Source: Spirulina major PCC 6313
GTDB lineage: Bacteria; Cyanobacteriota; Cyanobacteriia; Cyanobacteriales; Spirulinaceae
Direction of reading: 5' to 3'
DNA length: 64,000 nt
Assembly (NCBI RefSeq): GCF_001890765.1
Contig: NZ_KV878783.1
Coordinates: forward strand, 2,627,840-2,691,839
A program made the translations under genes and the position numbers. The first letter of the stretch is position 1; each line of letters starts with the position of its first letter. A model generated the notes under the pieces. It saw nothing but the letters and a program-made list of their open reading frames with translations. It was not told the origin of the DNA and did no database searches. This document shows, in pieces, positions 1-9,464 of this stretch.

Positions 1-1263
1 CAGGTCAACCAGGCGATTCAGGCGGCGCAGTCTCATGAGGCTCAGTTTGCGGTGCTGTTTCTGGATTTGGATGGGTTTAAGTTAGTTAATGATAGTTTGG
101 GGCATTGGCTGGGGGATACGCTGTTGGTGACGATCGCCCGCCTATTGCAGGGGTGTTTGCGCCCGACGGATACCTTGGCCCGTTTGGGGGGGGATGAATT
201 TACGATTCTGATGACCCCCCTGCCCACACCGGAGGCGGCGATCGCCCTCGCCAACAAAATTATCACCACCCTCTCCCAACCCATGCAGATCGGCGGTCAT
301 ACGGTTTTCAGCGGCACGAGCATCGGCGTTGTCATTGATCACACCTGCTACACCCAAGCCGAGGAAATTCTCCAAAATGCCGATATTGCCATGTATCGCG
401 CCAAAGCCCAGGGCAAAAATCAGGCCGTCTGTTTTGATCCGGCGATGCGACAGACGATTATGCGTCGCCAAAAACTAGACACAGACTTACGCAGTGCGAT
501 CGAACGTTCAGAATTATGTTTGTACTATCAGCCGATTGTGGATTTACAAACCTATCAGTTAGCGGGGTTTGAAGCCTTGGTGCGGTGGCAACATCCCGAA
601 GAAGGCTGGTTATCGCCCGCTGAGTTTATTCCCCTGGCGGAGGAGCGGGGCCAAATCCAAGCCTTGGGGGCGTGGGTGCTCAAGGAGGCCTGCCAACAGG
701 TGCAGGCATGGCAGGAGGTGTTTAACCTGCCGCTGCAAATTAGTGTGAATTTATCGAGTCGGCAACTGACCTGGGATTTGAGCGATCGCGTTGCCACGAT
801 CCTCGCTGAAACGCGCCTATCGCCCCATCATTTGAAGCTCGAAATCACCGAAACGGCGTTAATGGATGATCCCGAAACAGCGATCGCCATTCTGCGACAA
901 CTCAAAACCCAAGCGATCCAACTCTGTATTGATGACTTTGGCACGGGCTACTGTTCCTTAAGTTATCTCGATCACTTTCCCCTCGATGTCTTGAAAATTG
1001 ATAAATCCTTTGTAGACGATATCCACTATCCCCGGAATGCTGAAATCGTCCGGGCGATCATCGCCTTGGCCCAGGGTCTGAACCTAAGCATCATCGCCGA
1101 AGGTATTGAATCTGAACCCCAACTCCACACCCTCTGTACCTTCTGTTGTCCCTACGGCCAAGGCTATTTTTTCTCGCGTCCCTTGAATGTCCAGAACACC
1201 GTCGCACTGCTCCATCGCGTGCAACAGGGATTCTCGTTTCTTCCGTCCTCTCTCCGTCGCTAG
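1..1263 (+). CDS. GGDEF-EAL cyclic-di-GMP enzyme (5' end outside window)
   Basis: The reading frame is open from base 1, so the start and any sensory N-terminus lie upstream. The visible part holds a GGDEF diguanylate cyclase domain with an intact GGDEF signature (codons at 187-201) and, after a short linker, an EAL phosphodiesterase domain with FEALVRW (EAL codons at 571-579), LEITETALM, IDDFGTGYCSL and IIAEGIES. All the usual metal- and substrate-binding motifs of both domains look intact, so it could make or degrade c-di-GMP; which activity dominates cannot be read from sequence. It ends 11 bp from the convergent cpcT. Identity as a dual-domain protein is secure; the input signal is unknown. 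Confidence 0.95.
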   Translation, partial: QVNQAIQAAQSHEAQFAVLFLDLDGFKLVNDSLGHWLGDTLLVTIARLLQGCLRPTDTLARLGGDEFTILMTPLPTPEAAIALANKIITTLSQPMQIGGHTVFSGTSIGVVIDHTCYTQAEEILQNADIAMYRAKAQGKNQAVCFDPAMRQTIMRRQKLDTDLRSAIERSELCLYYQPIVDLQTYQLAGFEALVRWQHPEEGWLSPAEFIPLAEERGQIQALGAWVLKEACQQVQAWQEVFNLPLQISVNLSSRQLTWDLSDRVATILAETRLSPHHLKLEITETALMDDPETAIAILRQLKTQAIQLCIDDFGTGYCSLSYLDHFPLDVLKIDKSFVDDIHYPRNAEIVRAIIALAQGLNLSIIAEGIESEPQLHTLCTFCCPYGQGYFFSRPLNVQNTVALLHRVQQGFSFLPSSLRR

Positions 1264-1274
1264 CCCACCACCGC

Positions 1275-1865
1275 CTAGGCGATCATTTCAGCGGCGAAAC
1301 TCGTCCAGCGCTTAAACCGAAATGCCCCCGCCACGGAACCCCACACGGCGGCATCAGTGTCTAGATCGCGCCCCCGATCCCAACTTTGAAAGAGAGCCTC
1401 ATCAATTTCAAAGGTGCTGTCGAGGTAGGTTTCTTGACCCTTCCGCACGACACGACAGGCTTTCCCCGGTTCCACATTGCCCTTAAAACTATGGCCCGTC
1501 CATTGCACGATCATGTTACAGCCAGGCATCAGAGTGAGGCGATCGCCCGTCAAGGCCGTTAACCGTTCCGGCTCCCGACTCGCCCCCCAAAAGTCCTTCT
1601 CATCCTTGACGAGAAAATTTTCAATCTCGATGTGATCCCCGACGGTTTTCAAATTCAGCACCCGCAGCCGATAGGGACTATTGAGCATATAGTCGTAGGC
1701 CTGTTCCACCATTAAGCTGATCCCGTCGAGACCCGTGGCCGGTGCTTTGCGCATACAGACACGAATATGGGCAAAAAAGGGCGGATTTTCGTAGGCTTGC
1801 TCTTGGTTGCTGAAATCCGCCGCCATCCAGCGGGCTAGGGTCAAAACATCGGTGGCATGGGTCAT
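1275..1865 (-). CDS. cpcT: CpcT-type phycobiliprotein lyase
   Basis: 196 aa, the normal length for CpcT/CpeT. The N-terminus (LARWMAADFSNQEQA) and PPFFAHIRVCMR are characteristic, as is the central PGCNMIVQWTGHSFKG segment. Family role: CpcT attaches phycocyanobilin to the Cys-153-class site of the phycocyanin beta subunit, acting in the cytosol before phycobilisome assembly. No cpc structural genes are in this window, so the lyase gene stands apart from its substrate's operon, which is common. It lies 4 bp downstream of the phytase-like lipoprotein gene on the same strand and may be co-transcribed with it and map. A CpeT-like role on phycoerythrin cannot be excluded. Confidence 0.9.
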   Translation of the reverse strand: MTHATDVLTLARWMAADFSNQEQAYENPPFFAHIRVCMRKAPATGLDGISLMVEQAYDYMLNSPYRLRVLNLKTVGDHIEIENFLVKDEKDFWGASREPERLTALTGDRLTLMPGCNMIVQWTGHSFKGNVEPGKACRVVRKGQETYLDSTFEIDEALFQSWDRGRDLDTDAAVWGSVAGAFRFKRWTSFAAEMIA

Positions 1866-1869
1866 AGCA

Positions 1870-3021
1870 CTAGGGGGTTAATTGTCCTTCCATTAAACGG
1901 AAAAAGAGGAAGTGTGTCACCTGTTCCGCGCTGAAATTGTCATCACTGACGAGGACGAGGAGGGAACTGCCATCGGCTAAACGGGGGCCGAGGGTCATGC
2001 CTTCGAGGTTGTCGAGGGGGATGTTGAGGGTGCTGAGATCGAGGAGGAGTCGTTTTTTGAGGGGGGCGACGGTGGTGAGTTCACCGCCGAGGGTGGCGAT
2101 GCGGGAGGTGTCGGTGGCGTTCCCAGCGACCACTTGGAAGAGGCGGGCGGTGTAGCCGTTGAGGGTGAGCGATCGCTCCAAGGTCAGGAGATGGCCTTCT
2201 TCATTCAGGGTGAGCAGATCGCTCAAACCATGGGAGAGGGAACCCTCTGGGGCGGGTTCGAGGAGATAGGCATTTTCCGACACCAAGACCGGATCACCAA
2301 AGGGATTAATCAGATAATGCAAGAGCCGAATGCGATCGCGCCCATCGGTGTCGGTGCGGCGCTCGTCTTGGGTGAGGTGGGATTCTGGCGCGGTGAAGAG
2401 GCGAAAGGGATCGTCTGGTGAAAGCCCTGTCCACTGCACATCTAAGGATTCTAAGCCCAGATTATTTCGGATGCCGTGGGGTGGATCGGGGTCACGGATC
2501 GGGGTGGCGGGGAGAAAGCGGGCGGGGAGTCTGAGCGATCGCAGGGCTTGGCCCGTACTGGGGTCAAACTCTTGAATCCAGGGGGCAATATCGCGGTTGA
2601 GGTTGCCTTCACTGCTGATCATCAGAGTATGGCGGGGGGTGAAGGCGATGCCTTCCGGGTCGAGGGTTCCGGGGGCGAAGGGTTCGCCGTTGCTGTCTTT
2701 GAGGGTGATCACTTGGTCGAAGCTGATCCGAGCGATCGCGCCGTCCGCGTCGTTCTGTTCAATCTGAAACCGATAGGCGCGGGCGGGGGCTTCGTTGCTG
2801 CGATCGTCGGAAATGGCATAGAAGGTTTCGGTGGTGCGATCGTAGGTCAACCCCGACAATCCGCCGATGGGTGTGCCGTCTAATTCCTGTTGAGGCAGCG
2901 TCACCGAATTGATCAACTCCGCCTGCAAAGGTAAAAATTGCCGTTCCTGCGCCACACTGGGGGCGCAGGCGGTTAGCAGTACACAACAGAGCAGCACTAT
3001 TAAACGCACCATAATCTTCAT
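1870..3021 (-). CDS. Esterase-like/phytase-like lipoprotein
   Basis: I place the start at 3021 (MKIMVRLIVLLCC) rather than at the upstream in-frame start at 3090. This gives a textbook lipoprotein signal peptide ending in the lipobox LTAC, so the mature protein would be anchored at Cys on the outer face of a membrane. The body fits the 'esterase-like activity of phytase' beta-propeller family, with the segments GLSGLTYD, YAISDDRS, LDPEGIAF and NLGLESLD. These proteins are predicted calcium-dependent phosphoesterases with undefined substrates. The gene follows map by about 70 bp and precedes cpcT by 4 bp. The family call is good; the substrate is unknown. Confidence 0.75.
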   Translation of the reverse strand: MKIMVRLIVLLCCVLLTACAPSVAQERQFLPLQAELINSVTLPQQELDGTPIGGLSGLTYDRTTETFYAISDDRSNEAPARAYRFQIEQNDADGAIARISFDQVITLKDSNGEPFAPGTLDPEGIAFTPRHTLMISSEGNLNRDIAPWIQEFDPSTGQALRSLRLPARFLPATPIRDPDPPHGIRNNLGLESLDVQWTGLSPDDPFRLFTAPESHLTQDERRTDTDGRDRIRLLHYLINPFGDPVLVSENAYLLEPAPEGSLSHGLSDLLTLNEEGHLLTLERSLTLNGYTARLFQVVAGNATDTSRIATLGGELTTVAPLKKRLLLDLSTLNIPLDNLEGMTLGPRLADGSSLLVLVSDDNFSAEQVTHFLFFRLMEGQLTP

Positions 3022-3090
3022 TTCAAAATGCTTGTTCCGTTGATTTTGCCATAATCCACCGCTGCTCTGTGGAGGGCAGCTGGGGAGCAC

Positions 3091-3924
3091 TCAGGCTTGA
3101 AAGGGGGTGCGATCGCTCAAAATTTCATGGCCGTTGGCGGTGACGAGCACCGTATGTTCAAACTGGGCGGAACATTTTTGATCGGCCGTCACCACTGTCC
3201 AGCGATCGCGCAATGTCCGCGTCAGCTTCGACCCCGCATTAATAATCGGCTCAATCGCTAACGTCATCCCCGGCTTGAGCACCTCGTTCGGCAGTTCATC
3301 CGTGCGAGCATGGAACACCGCCGGCGGTTCGTGCAAATTGCGCCCCACCCCGTGACCCGTAAAATCATCCACAACGCTGTAGCCGTAGGGCATAACATAA
3401 TCTTCGATCGCCCCGGCAATATCTAGCAGTCGATTCCCCGGTTTCACCTGGGCGATGCCTTGATAGAGGGCTTTTTCCGCCACCTGCATCAATTTCAGTC
3501 GATTCGGTTTAACGCGACCGACTGCGATCGTGATACAGGAATCGCCATGGTAGCCATCCTTAAACGCCCCCGTATCCACTTTTAAAAGATCCCCATTACG
3601 AATCACCGCCTTCCGGCTGGGAATCCCATGCACCACCTGATCATTTAAACAGGCACAGATCGAAGCCGGAAACCCATGATAGCCCTTAAAACTCGGTGTA
3701 GCTCCCTCGGCGCGAATCTGTTCTTCGGCGTAGGCATCAAGATCGGCGGTGGTCATCCCCGGCTGGACGCGATCGGCAACCCCTTGCAACACCTTCGCCA
3801 CAATCCGACTCGATACGCGCATCCGTTCAATTTCAACGTCAGATTTCAATTCAATGCCGCGCCGGGTACGGCGGAGGGGCGGCAGGGCTTGACCAGGGGA
3901 AAACAGATTAGAGAGAAAGTTCAT
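3091..3924 (-). CDS. map: Type I methionine aminopeptidase
   Basis: 277 aa. It removes the initiator methionine from nascent proteins. The five metal ligands of the M24A family are visible as D117 (VDTG), D128 (HGDSC), H191 ([12 protein letters not shown]), E225 (AIEPIIN) and E256 (FEHTVLV), and H99 (VVHGIPS) is the conserved substrate-contacting histidine. The first 25 residues are an extension before the catalytic domain, without the zinc-finger cysteines of the longest forms. ATG start at 3924. Cyanobacteria often have several map paralogs; whether this is the essential one cannot be told here. Confidence 0.95.
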   Translation of the reverse strand: MNFLSNLFSPGQALPPLRRTRRGIELKSDVEIERMRVSSRIVAKVLQGVADRVQPGMTTADLDAYAEEQIRAEGATPSFKGYHGFPASICACLNDQVVHGIPSRKAVIRNGDLLKVDTGAFKDGYHGDSCITIAVGRVKPNRLKLMQVAEKALYQGIAQVKPGNRLLDIAGAIEDYVMPYGYSVVDDFTGHGVGRNLHEPPAVFHARTDELPNEVLKPGMTLAIEPIINAGSKLTRTLRDRWTVVTADQKCSAQFEHTVLVTANGHEILSDRTPFQA

Positions 3925-4075
3925 AAACTAGGAAAATCGAGAAAGCGGCAGCGTTCTCTAGTGTACCGACTTCTCTTGAACTTTTTGGGTCAGGATAGCG
4001 AAAACTCGTGTTATTGTAGTCCCAATTTTAAGCATTCACTTTATTTTTAAGCGGCGTTTTTACCCAATTACAACC

Positions 4076-5203
4076 ATGACAGCTATTGAAATTTTTCCGG
4101 TGCAAACCCCTGAACAGTTCGAGCAATTTTTTGCAGTGCCCTTGCAAGTGTATCGGGATGATCCCCATTGGGTGCGACCGTTGGACAGCGGGGTGCGCAA
4201 ACAATTTAGCCCAGAGAATGCGTTTCTCACCTATGGGGAAATTCAGCCCTTTGTGGCGATTAAGGATGGTGAACCGGTGGGGCGAATTGTGCCGTCGATT
4301 AATCGCCGTTTGATCGAGCGGGAAGGGGAACAAATCGGGCTGTTTGGTTTTTTTGAAGTGATTGACGATGACGATGTGGCGGCGCAACTCTTCGCAGCGG
4401 CGGAACAGTGGTTACGCGATCGCAATATCACCCGCATCCGTGGCCCGATTGATTTTTCCACCCACAATAGCTGTCTTTTCCTCGCTGATGGGTTTACCGA
4501 TGATCCCCACATCCTTACCCCCTACAATCCCTCCTATTACATCGACGTCATGACCCGTCTGGGTTGGGAAACGGCGAAGGATGCCTACGCCTACAGGATG
4601 GACTTGAGCAAACCTCTCGATTCTCGCTTTGAGCGATCGTATCAAATCGCCTTAAAATCCGGGATTACCTTCCGTAATTTGCACATTAAAGGGGAAGCCT
4701 TCGAGCAAGATTGCCGTACCTTATACAACCTCTTTACAACGATGTTTGCAAATAATTGGAGTTCAAGCCCGCGCACCTGGGACGAGTTTTGGGAAGAGGC
4801 CCAGGATCTAAAAACCTTGGTTGATCCTGATATTTTTCCCGTTGCGGAAGATCAGGGCAAAATGATCGGATTTTGTATGGCGTTGCCGGATTACAATATT
4901 GCTTTAAAACAGGTCAATGGCAAGTTGAATTGGTTGGGAATTCTCAAGTTTCTCTGGTATCGCCGCCAGATCGATCGCGCCCGTGTGATCGCCATTACAG
5001 CCCTCCCTGAATATCGCCGTAAAGCTGTGCCGCTCGCGCTCGTTCACTTGCTGATGGCACAGGGTACAAAACCAAGCAAACCCTACAAAACCGCCGAGCA
5101 TTCCTTTGTCTGGGAAGATAATAAACCGTCACGCCATCTAATCGAAGTGACGGGGAGTGCGATCGCAAAAACCTACCGCATTTTTGAGAAAGCGATCGCC
5201 TAA
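4076..5203 (+). CDS. GNAT-like N-acetyltransferase family protein
   Basis: 375 aa, transcribed divergently from map. The N-terminal half (FAVPLQVYRDDPHWVRP, then an IKDGEPVGRIVPSINRR strand region) and the later DRARVIAITALPEYRRKAVPLALVH segment look like an acyl-CoA-binding GNAT fold. PEYRRKAVPLAL occupies the place of the pyrophosphate-binding loop but lacks a clean Q/RxxGxG/A, so activity is uncertain. The middle contains RGPIDFSTHNSCLFLADGF, typical of a large uncharacterised bacterial family annotated as N-acetyltransferase. Substrate unknown. Its 3' end overlaps the convergent ABC permease gene by 4 nt. Confidence 0.6.
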   Translation: MTAIEIFPVQTPEQFEQFFAVPLQVYRDDPHWVRPLDSGVRKQFSPENAFLTYGEIQPFVAIKDGEPVGRIVPSINRRLIEREGEQIGLFGFFEVIDDDDVAAQLFAAAEQWLRDRNITRIRGPIDFSTHNSCLFLADGFTDDPHILTPYNPSYYIDVMTRLGWETAKDAYAYRMDLSKPLDSRFERSYQIALKSGITFRNLHIKGEAFEQDCRTLYNLFTTMFANNWSSSPRTWDEFWEEAQDLKTLVDPDIFPVAEDQGKMIGFCMALPDYNIALKQVNGKLNWLGILKFLWYRRQIDRARVIAITALPEYRRKAVPLALVHLLMAQGTKPSKPYKTAEHSFVWEDNKPSRHLIEVTGSAIAKTYRIFEKAIA

Positions 5204-5994
5204 GCTCCCATGCCGGAATACTGTTTCAAGCCGCGCCGCCAGAGGAGGCGATTGACAAAGAAGAGACCAATACACCAAAGAGCGATCACCAAAAAGCCCC
5301 GTCCGAGATCCACCGGAAACCCAACGAAAATCGCCGCCGGAAAATAGAGGACATAGGGAAACGGGGTCCATTGCACAATCCGCAGCATCGATTCCGGGAA
5401 CACATTCAGTGGTGCAATATACCCTGAAAAAAACAAGTAAAACAAAAAGAAAAACTGTTCTAAGGCACTGGCGCGTTCTGTCCAAAATGCCATCATTGCC
5501 AGGGAATATTGCAGCAAAAACCGCAGCAAAAACGCCGCCAACGTTGCCGCCACACCCCACAGCACCGCCGCCCACCCCGGCCACACAAACACCTGGGGAT
5601 ATAAGGCATAAATTAGCCCAATTAAAATCAACAAAAACGGCAGCCGTGCCACCCGTTCCGAGAGATGACCCGCCACATGGTGCCACACGGGATCAATGGG
5701 TTGCAGCAGCCGTAATGAGAGCTTTCCCTGTACCACTTCTTTTTCAAATTCCCACACCACCCACACCAGGGTAAATTGCCGCACCAAAAACACCGTTACA
5801 AAATAGCGGGCAAACTCCAAACTGGTTAGCCCAAATTGTCCCGTCCCCGCTGCCTCAATCCAGACTCCCATTAAGATCAACGGCAACGAACCCGACAACA
5901 TCCAAAACAAAAGTTCGGCGCGATATTCCACCATATAGGCGTAATACACCGAGAGGAGGACGCGGCTTTTTTTCACAATCCAGCGAATTGTCAT
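5200..5994 (-). CDS. ABC-2 type transporter permease
   Basis: 264 aa with about six hydrophobic segments (for example ILMGVWIEAA, FARYFVTVFLVRQFTLVWVVW and FLLILIGLIYALYPQVFVW) and the motif VVQGKLSLRLLQPIDPVWHHVAGHLSER, typical of the ABC2 membrane family used by exporters. The ATP-binding partner is not adjacent. Its ATG lies inside the stop of the upstream UPF0182 gene (ATGA overlap, 5991-5994), which implies translational coupling. In other genomes such permeases occur in tandem pairs with an ATPase; here only one is present. The cargo is unknown. Confidence 0.8.
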   Translation of the reverse strand: MTIRWIVKKSRVLLSVYYAYMVEYRAELLFWMLSGSLPLILMGVWIEAAGTGQFGLTSLEFARYFVTVFLVRQFTLVWVVWEFEKEVVQGKLSLRLLQPIDPVWHHVAGHLSERVARLPFLLILIGLIYALYPQVFVWPGWAAVLWGVAATLAAFLLRFLLQYSLAMMAFWTERASALEQFFFLFYLFFSGYIAPLNVFPESMLRIVQWTPFPYVLYFPAAIFVGFPVDLGRGFLVIALWCIGLFFVNRLLWRRGLKQYSGMGA

Positions 5995-8951
5995 GGGGCA
6001 ACGGTGGGGGAGGGGTCTGGGGTAGAGGGGATTGGGGTGAGGAGTTCGGCGGGGGTATCGACGGAGCGGCGAATCACTTCTGGGGTGTCGGGGGTGGGGG
6101 AGGGGGTGAAGAGTTCTTGGAGGGCTTGGTCGAGGGTTTTGGCCATGACGATGGTGTTGTCGTAGGCGACGATGACGCGGGCGAGGGTGGGGACGCTATT
6201 TTGTTCGGCTTCGAGGTAGAGGGGTTCGACATAGAGTAGCGCATCTTCGATGGGGATGACGAGGAGGTTGCCTTGGACGGCTTGGGAGCCTTGGGTATTC
6301 CAGAGGGAGATTTGTTGGGAGATTTCGGGGTCTTGGTTGATCAGGGCTTCGATTTGGGAAACGCCGAAGACGAGTTTTTGTTTGGGGAATTGGTAGAGGA
6401 GGAGTTTGCCGTAGTTGTCGCCGTCGGAGCGGGCGGCGAGCCAGGCGATTAGGTTGGGGCGGGCGACGGGGGAGTAGGGATGGAGCAGGACGAATTCGGC
6501 GTTGTTGGCGGTGGGGAGCCGCATGATCAGGTGATAGGATTCCACGGGTTGGGTGGTGTCGGCGTAGATTTCTTGGGGGATGGCCCATTGGTCTTCGCGG
6601 TTGTAGAAGACGCGGGGTTCGCGCATGTGGTAGGTGAGGAGGCGTTCGGATTGGGTGTTGAAGAGGTCGGCGGGGTAGCGGAGGTGCGATCGCAACGCGG
6701 GCGGCATCTGTTCTAAGGAGCGGAAGAGTTGGGGAAAAATCTTATGCCAGGTTTGAATGATCGGATCGGTGGGGTCAGCGATGTAGAAGGTGACATCACC
6801 GTTATAGGCATCGACGACGACTTTCACGGAGTTGCGAATGTAGTTGTAGGGGTTCTCGCCGGGATCGGAGTAGGGGTAGCGATCGCTCGTCGTATAGGCA
6901 TCGATCATCCAATACAAATAATTCCCCTCCCCCGATGTCTCCGGCTGATCCTCCACATCCGCCACGACTAAATAAGGATCGCTGTCATAGCGCAAAAACG
7001 GTGCAATTTCCTGCAACCGTCGGGTAATCGTGCGGCGGAACAACAGCCGCGTTTCCGGCGTGAAGTTTTCCGTAAACAGCATGGGCCAATCCCGCAAATA
7101 GGCCGCAAACACCCAACGCCGCCACAGGGAATCTAAAGCGATTCCCCCCGTACCATCGTAGGTATTCAGCACATTATCCGCCCCGCTGGGAAAGTCAAAT
7201 TCCTGCACCTTCGTGGAGGTCAGAATATGGGTGTGGGTCAGTTCGCCAAAGTAAATCCGCGGCCGACCGAGGGGAATACTCCCCGGCACGAGGTCATCCG
7301 CGATTTGTAGCTGCCCCGCATCGGCTTCCGTGCCAATATCCTGTACATCGTAGGCCGGTAGCCCCCCTTCCCCGACACGATTCACAGGCGACAGGGTGAA
7401 CCCGTAGCCGTGGGTGTAGACCAAATGCTCGTTCACCCAGGTTTTGGTCACGCCTTCGACTTTGTCGTAGTCCAGTTCGCGGGGGGCGATGATCATCTGT
7501 TGGGTTTGAGTTTCGATCGTACCGTCGTCGAGATAGCGTTGGATCGTGTAGCGATCGATGTCGGCATCGTTAAAACTGTAGTAGAGGCGAATTTCTTGGA
7601 GTTGGCGGTTGGCTTGGAGGAGGGGGCGGGTGTCCCAGAGGCGGATGTTGTCGATGGTGGGGGGGTTGGCTTCGATTTGGGCGAGGCTGAGGGTGTCTTG
7701 GGGGTCGAAGGTTTGGGCCTCGATCGCATCGAGGCCGAAGGCGTTTCGGGTGGCGGCGATGCTGCGGGTGAGGTAGGGGGTTTCTCGTTCGAGTTCGTTG
7801 GGCTGAACGTTAAAGCGTTGCATGGCGCTGCTGAGGGTGAGGCCCAGGAGGGAGGGGATCAGGTAGAGGATGATGATGTTGCGGCCGACGGTGAGGAGGC
7901 GACAGTCGCGGGGACGGCGGCGGGAGGTGGATTGCCAGATCAGCCCGATGCCGATGCCCAAGGCGATGCAGCCCAAACCGATTTCCCAGGGGAGTTGGAG
8001 ATTGACATCGGTGTAGCCTGCGCCGTAGACTGCGCCCCGTGTGGAGTAGACGCGCTGAAAACAGGTGACAACGTGCTGAAGGGCGATCGCACCCATCATC
8101 ACCCCACCCAAGCGGTAAAGATGGCGCAATTGGGGCGGGGAAAAGCCCGGAAACCGTCCTTGGGACAGGCTATCACCGGACAGGAGATAGACCAGCAGGC
8201 AGGCGATCAGGGTCACAAGCGCCAACCCAGCAAACCAGAGGGACATCAATTCAATCACCGGCAGGCGAAAGAGATAAAAACTAATGTCCAGGTTGAAGAG
8301 GGGGTCACGCTCATAGAACGGGGTGGCGGACTGCCAGGTGAGGAGGCGCGTCCAATGGTTGGTGGCTAAATAGCCCAAGAGCACCACTACCACTAGCCCC
8401 AAGCCACGCACCATCCACTGCACCCGCACGATGATGCCCAGGGCGATCGCTGCCACAATCAGCCAGAGCCGAGTGTGATCGGGGGCAAACAGGGCAATCA
8501 GCGATCGCCAACTCAGCGTCGGCGGCAGATCCGGGGTCAGGGTGGGAACCGATGACCCCAGCCACCCGTATTGAAACGCCACGTAGGCATACTGCACCGT
8601 CAGCCAGCCCAAGAACACCGCCAAACTGACGGTAATCGGCAACAACCAGCGCAGGGACAGGGATTGGGCCTTGGGGGGAAGGGGCAGCGGGCCCAGGGGG
8701 CGATTGTCCACCGGCGCGGGGTGGGGGTATTGGTGGCGATCGCACCAAGCCAAATTTTTAAAATAAAACAGCGCCGAAAGCCCACTTACCCCCACCCAGA
8801 GCAGCACCTGAGTCTGCATCCGCGTCCAAAACGCCGCCTGGTAACCCACCTCTTCAAACCACAGAATTTGCGCGATCAGAGCAATGCCGCGATCGGCCAA
8901 CAGCAGCCCCACCACGATGAACCCTAGGATTATTCCCCGTTTACCCACCAT
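5991..8951 (-). CDS. UPF0182 family large membrane protein
   Basis: About 986 aa from the ATG at 8951; an in-frame start at 9002 would add 17 unlikely residues. The sequence before ATG 8951 has AAGGAG but only one base away, so the start is not settled by the RBS. The N-terminal third has seven or so transmembrane helices. The remainder is a large soluble region with family-typical stretches (WFEEVGYQAAFWTR, DIGTEADAGQLQ, RIYFGELTHTHI, PVARPNLIAWLAARSDGDNYG). The family is widespread in actinobacteria and cyanobacteria with no established function. The C-terminus is Pro/Thr-rich. The stop overlaps the start of the ABC permease gene, so the two products may work together. Confidence 0.9.
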   Translation of the reverse strand: MVGKRGIILGFIVVGLLLADRGIALIAQILWFEEVGYQAAFWTRMQTQVLLWVGVSGLSALFYFKNLAWCDRHQYPHPAPVDNRPLGPLPLPPKAQSLSLRWLLPITVSLAVFLGWLTVQYAYVAFQYGWLGSSVPTLTPDLPPTLSWRSLIALFAPDHTRLWLIVAAIALGIIVRVQWMVRGLGLVVVVLLGYLATNHWTRLLTWQSATPFYERDPLFNLDISFYLFRLPVIELMSLWFAGLALVTLIACLLVYLLSGDSLSQGRFPGFSPPQLRHLYRLGGVMMGAIALQHVVTCFQRVYSTRGAVYGAGYTDVNLQLPWEIGLGCIALGIGIGLIWQSTSRRRPRDCRLLTVGRNIIILYLIPSLLGLTLSSAMQRFNVQPNELERETPYLTRSIAATRNAFGLDAIEAQTFDPQDTLSLAQIEANPPTIDNIRLWDTRPLLQANRQLQEIRLYYSFNDADIDRYTIQRYLDDGTIETQTQQMIIAPRELDYDKVEGVTKTWVNEHLVYTHGYGFTLSPVNRVGEGGLPAYDVQDIGTEADAGQLQIADDLVPGSIPLGRPRIYFGELTHTHILTSTKVQEFDFPSGADNVLNTYDGTGGIALDSLWRRWVFAAYLRDWPMLFTENFTPETRLLFRRTITRRLQEIAPFLRYDSDPYLVVADVEDQPETSGEGNYLYWMIDAYTTSDRYPYSDPGENPYNYIRNSVKVVVDAYNGDVTFYIADPTDPIIQTWHKIFPQLFRSLEQMPPALRSHLRYPADLFNTQSERLLTYHMREPRVFYNREDQWAIPQEIYADTTQPVESYHLIMRLPTANNAEFVLLHPYSPVARPNLIAWLAARSDGDNYGKLLLYQFPKQKLVFGVSQIEALINQDPEISQQISLWNTQGSQAVQGNLLVIPIEDALLYVEPLYLEAEQNSVPTLARVIVAYDNTIVMAKTLDQALQELFTPSPTPDTPEVIRRSVDTPAELLTPIPSTPDPSPTVAP

Positions 8952-9045
8952 ACTCCTTTGCCCTGATCCCGATAGAATGGACGAATCGACATCATCTATC
9001 ATTCGTCATTGCGCGTTTAATATTCTCTACAATTTTGACTCTCCC

Positions 9046-9399
9046 ATGCACAGCCATTCTGACCCCCTTCCGAGTATTTCCGTCACCGATCTGGCCCAAC
9101 GTCTCGCCGCAGGCGATGATACGCTCCAACTCATTGACGTGCGAGAAACCGAAGAAATCGCAATGGCAAGTCTGCCTAATTTTCAAGTTTTCCCCCTCAG
9201 CACCTTTGCCCAATGGTCAACGACGCTCCCCCAAACCCTTGATCCCCATGCAGAAACCTATGTCCTGTGCCACCACGGTATGCGCTCGGCGCAAATGTGC
9301 CAATGGTTACGGAGCCAAGGATTTACCAATGTTACAAATATAAGGGGCGGCATTGATGCCTATGCCAGTCTGGTTGATCCAGCGATCGCTCGCTACTGA
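9046..9399 (+). CDS. Single-domain rhodanese-like sulfurtransferase
   Basis: 117 aa from ATG 9046; the frame is open farther upstream but that part does not look like protein. It has the rhodanese fold signatures LQLIDVRETEE and the active-site loop CHHGMRSAQMC, in which the cysteine would carry a persulfide, followed by GFTNVTNIRGGIDAY. Small rhodaneses of this kind move sulfane sulfur in the cytosol; the physiological acceptor is unknown. It is divergent from UPF0182 and lies about 65 bp before hrcA on the same strand. Confidence 0.9.
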   Translation: MHSHSDPLPSISVTDLAQRLAAGDDTLQLIDVRETEEIAMASLPNFQVFPLSTFAQWSTTLPQTLDPHAETYVLCHHGMRSAQMCQWLRSQGFTNVTNIRGGIDAYASLVDPAIARY

Positions 9400-9464
9400 T
9401 TCATCCCCTCTTGTCCGTAGCCTCACCGAATAATAAATTTTTTTAATCTCCCAAGACTTTGACT

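Noticed and set aside
7410-8369. 319-codon plus-strand frame opposite UPF0182
   Set aside because: Lies entirely antisense to the conserved UPF0182 gene and its Gly/Asp/Val-rich composition is that of a shadow frame.
9400-9464. CIRCE operator upstream of hrcA
   Set aside because: No TTAGCACTC-N9-GAGTGCTAA-like sequence is present there or elsewhere in the window's spacers that I could find.
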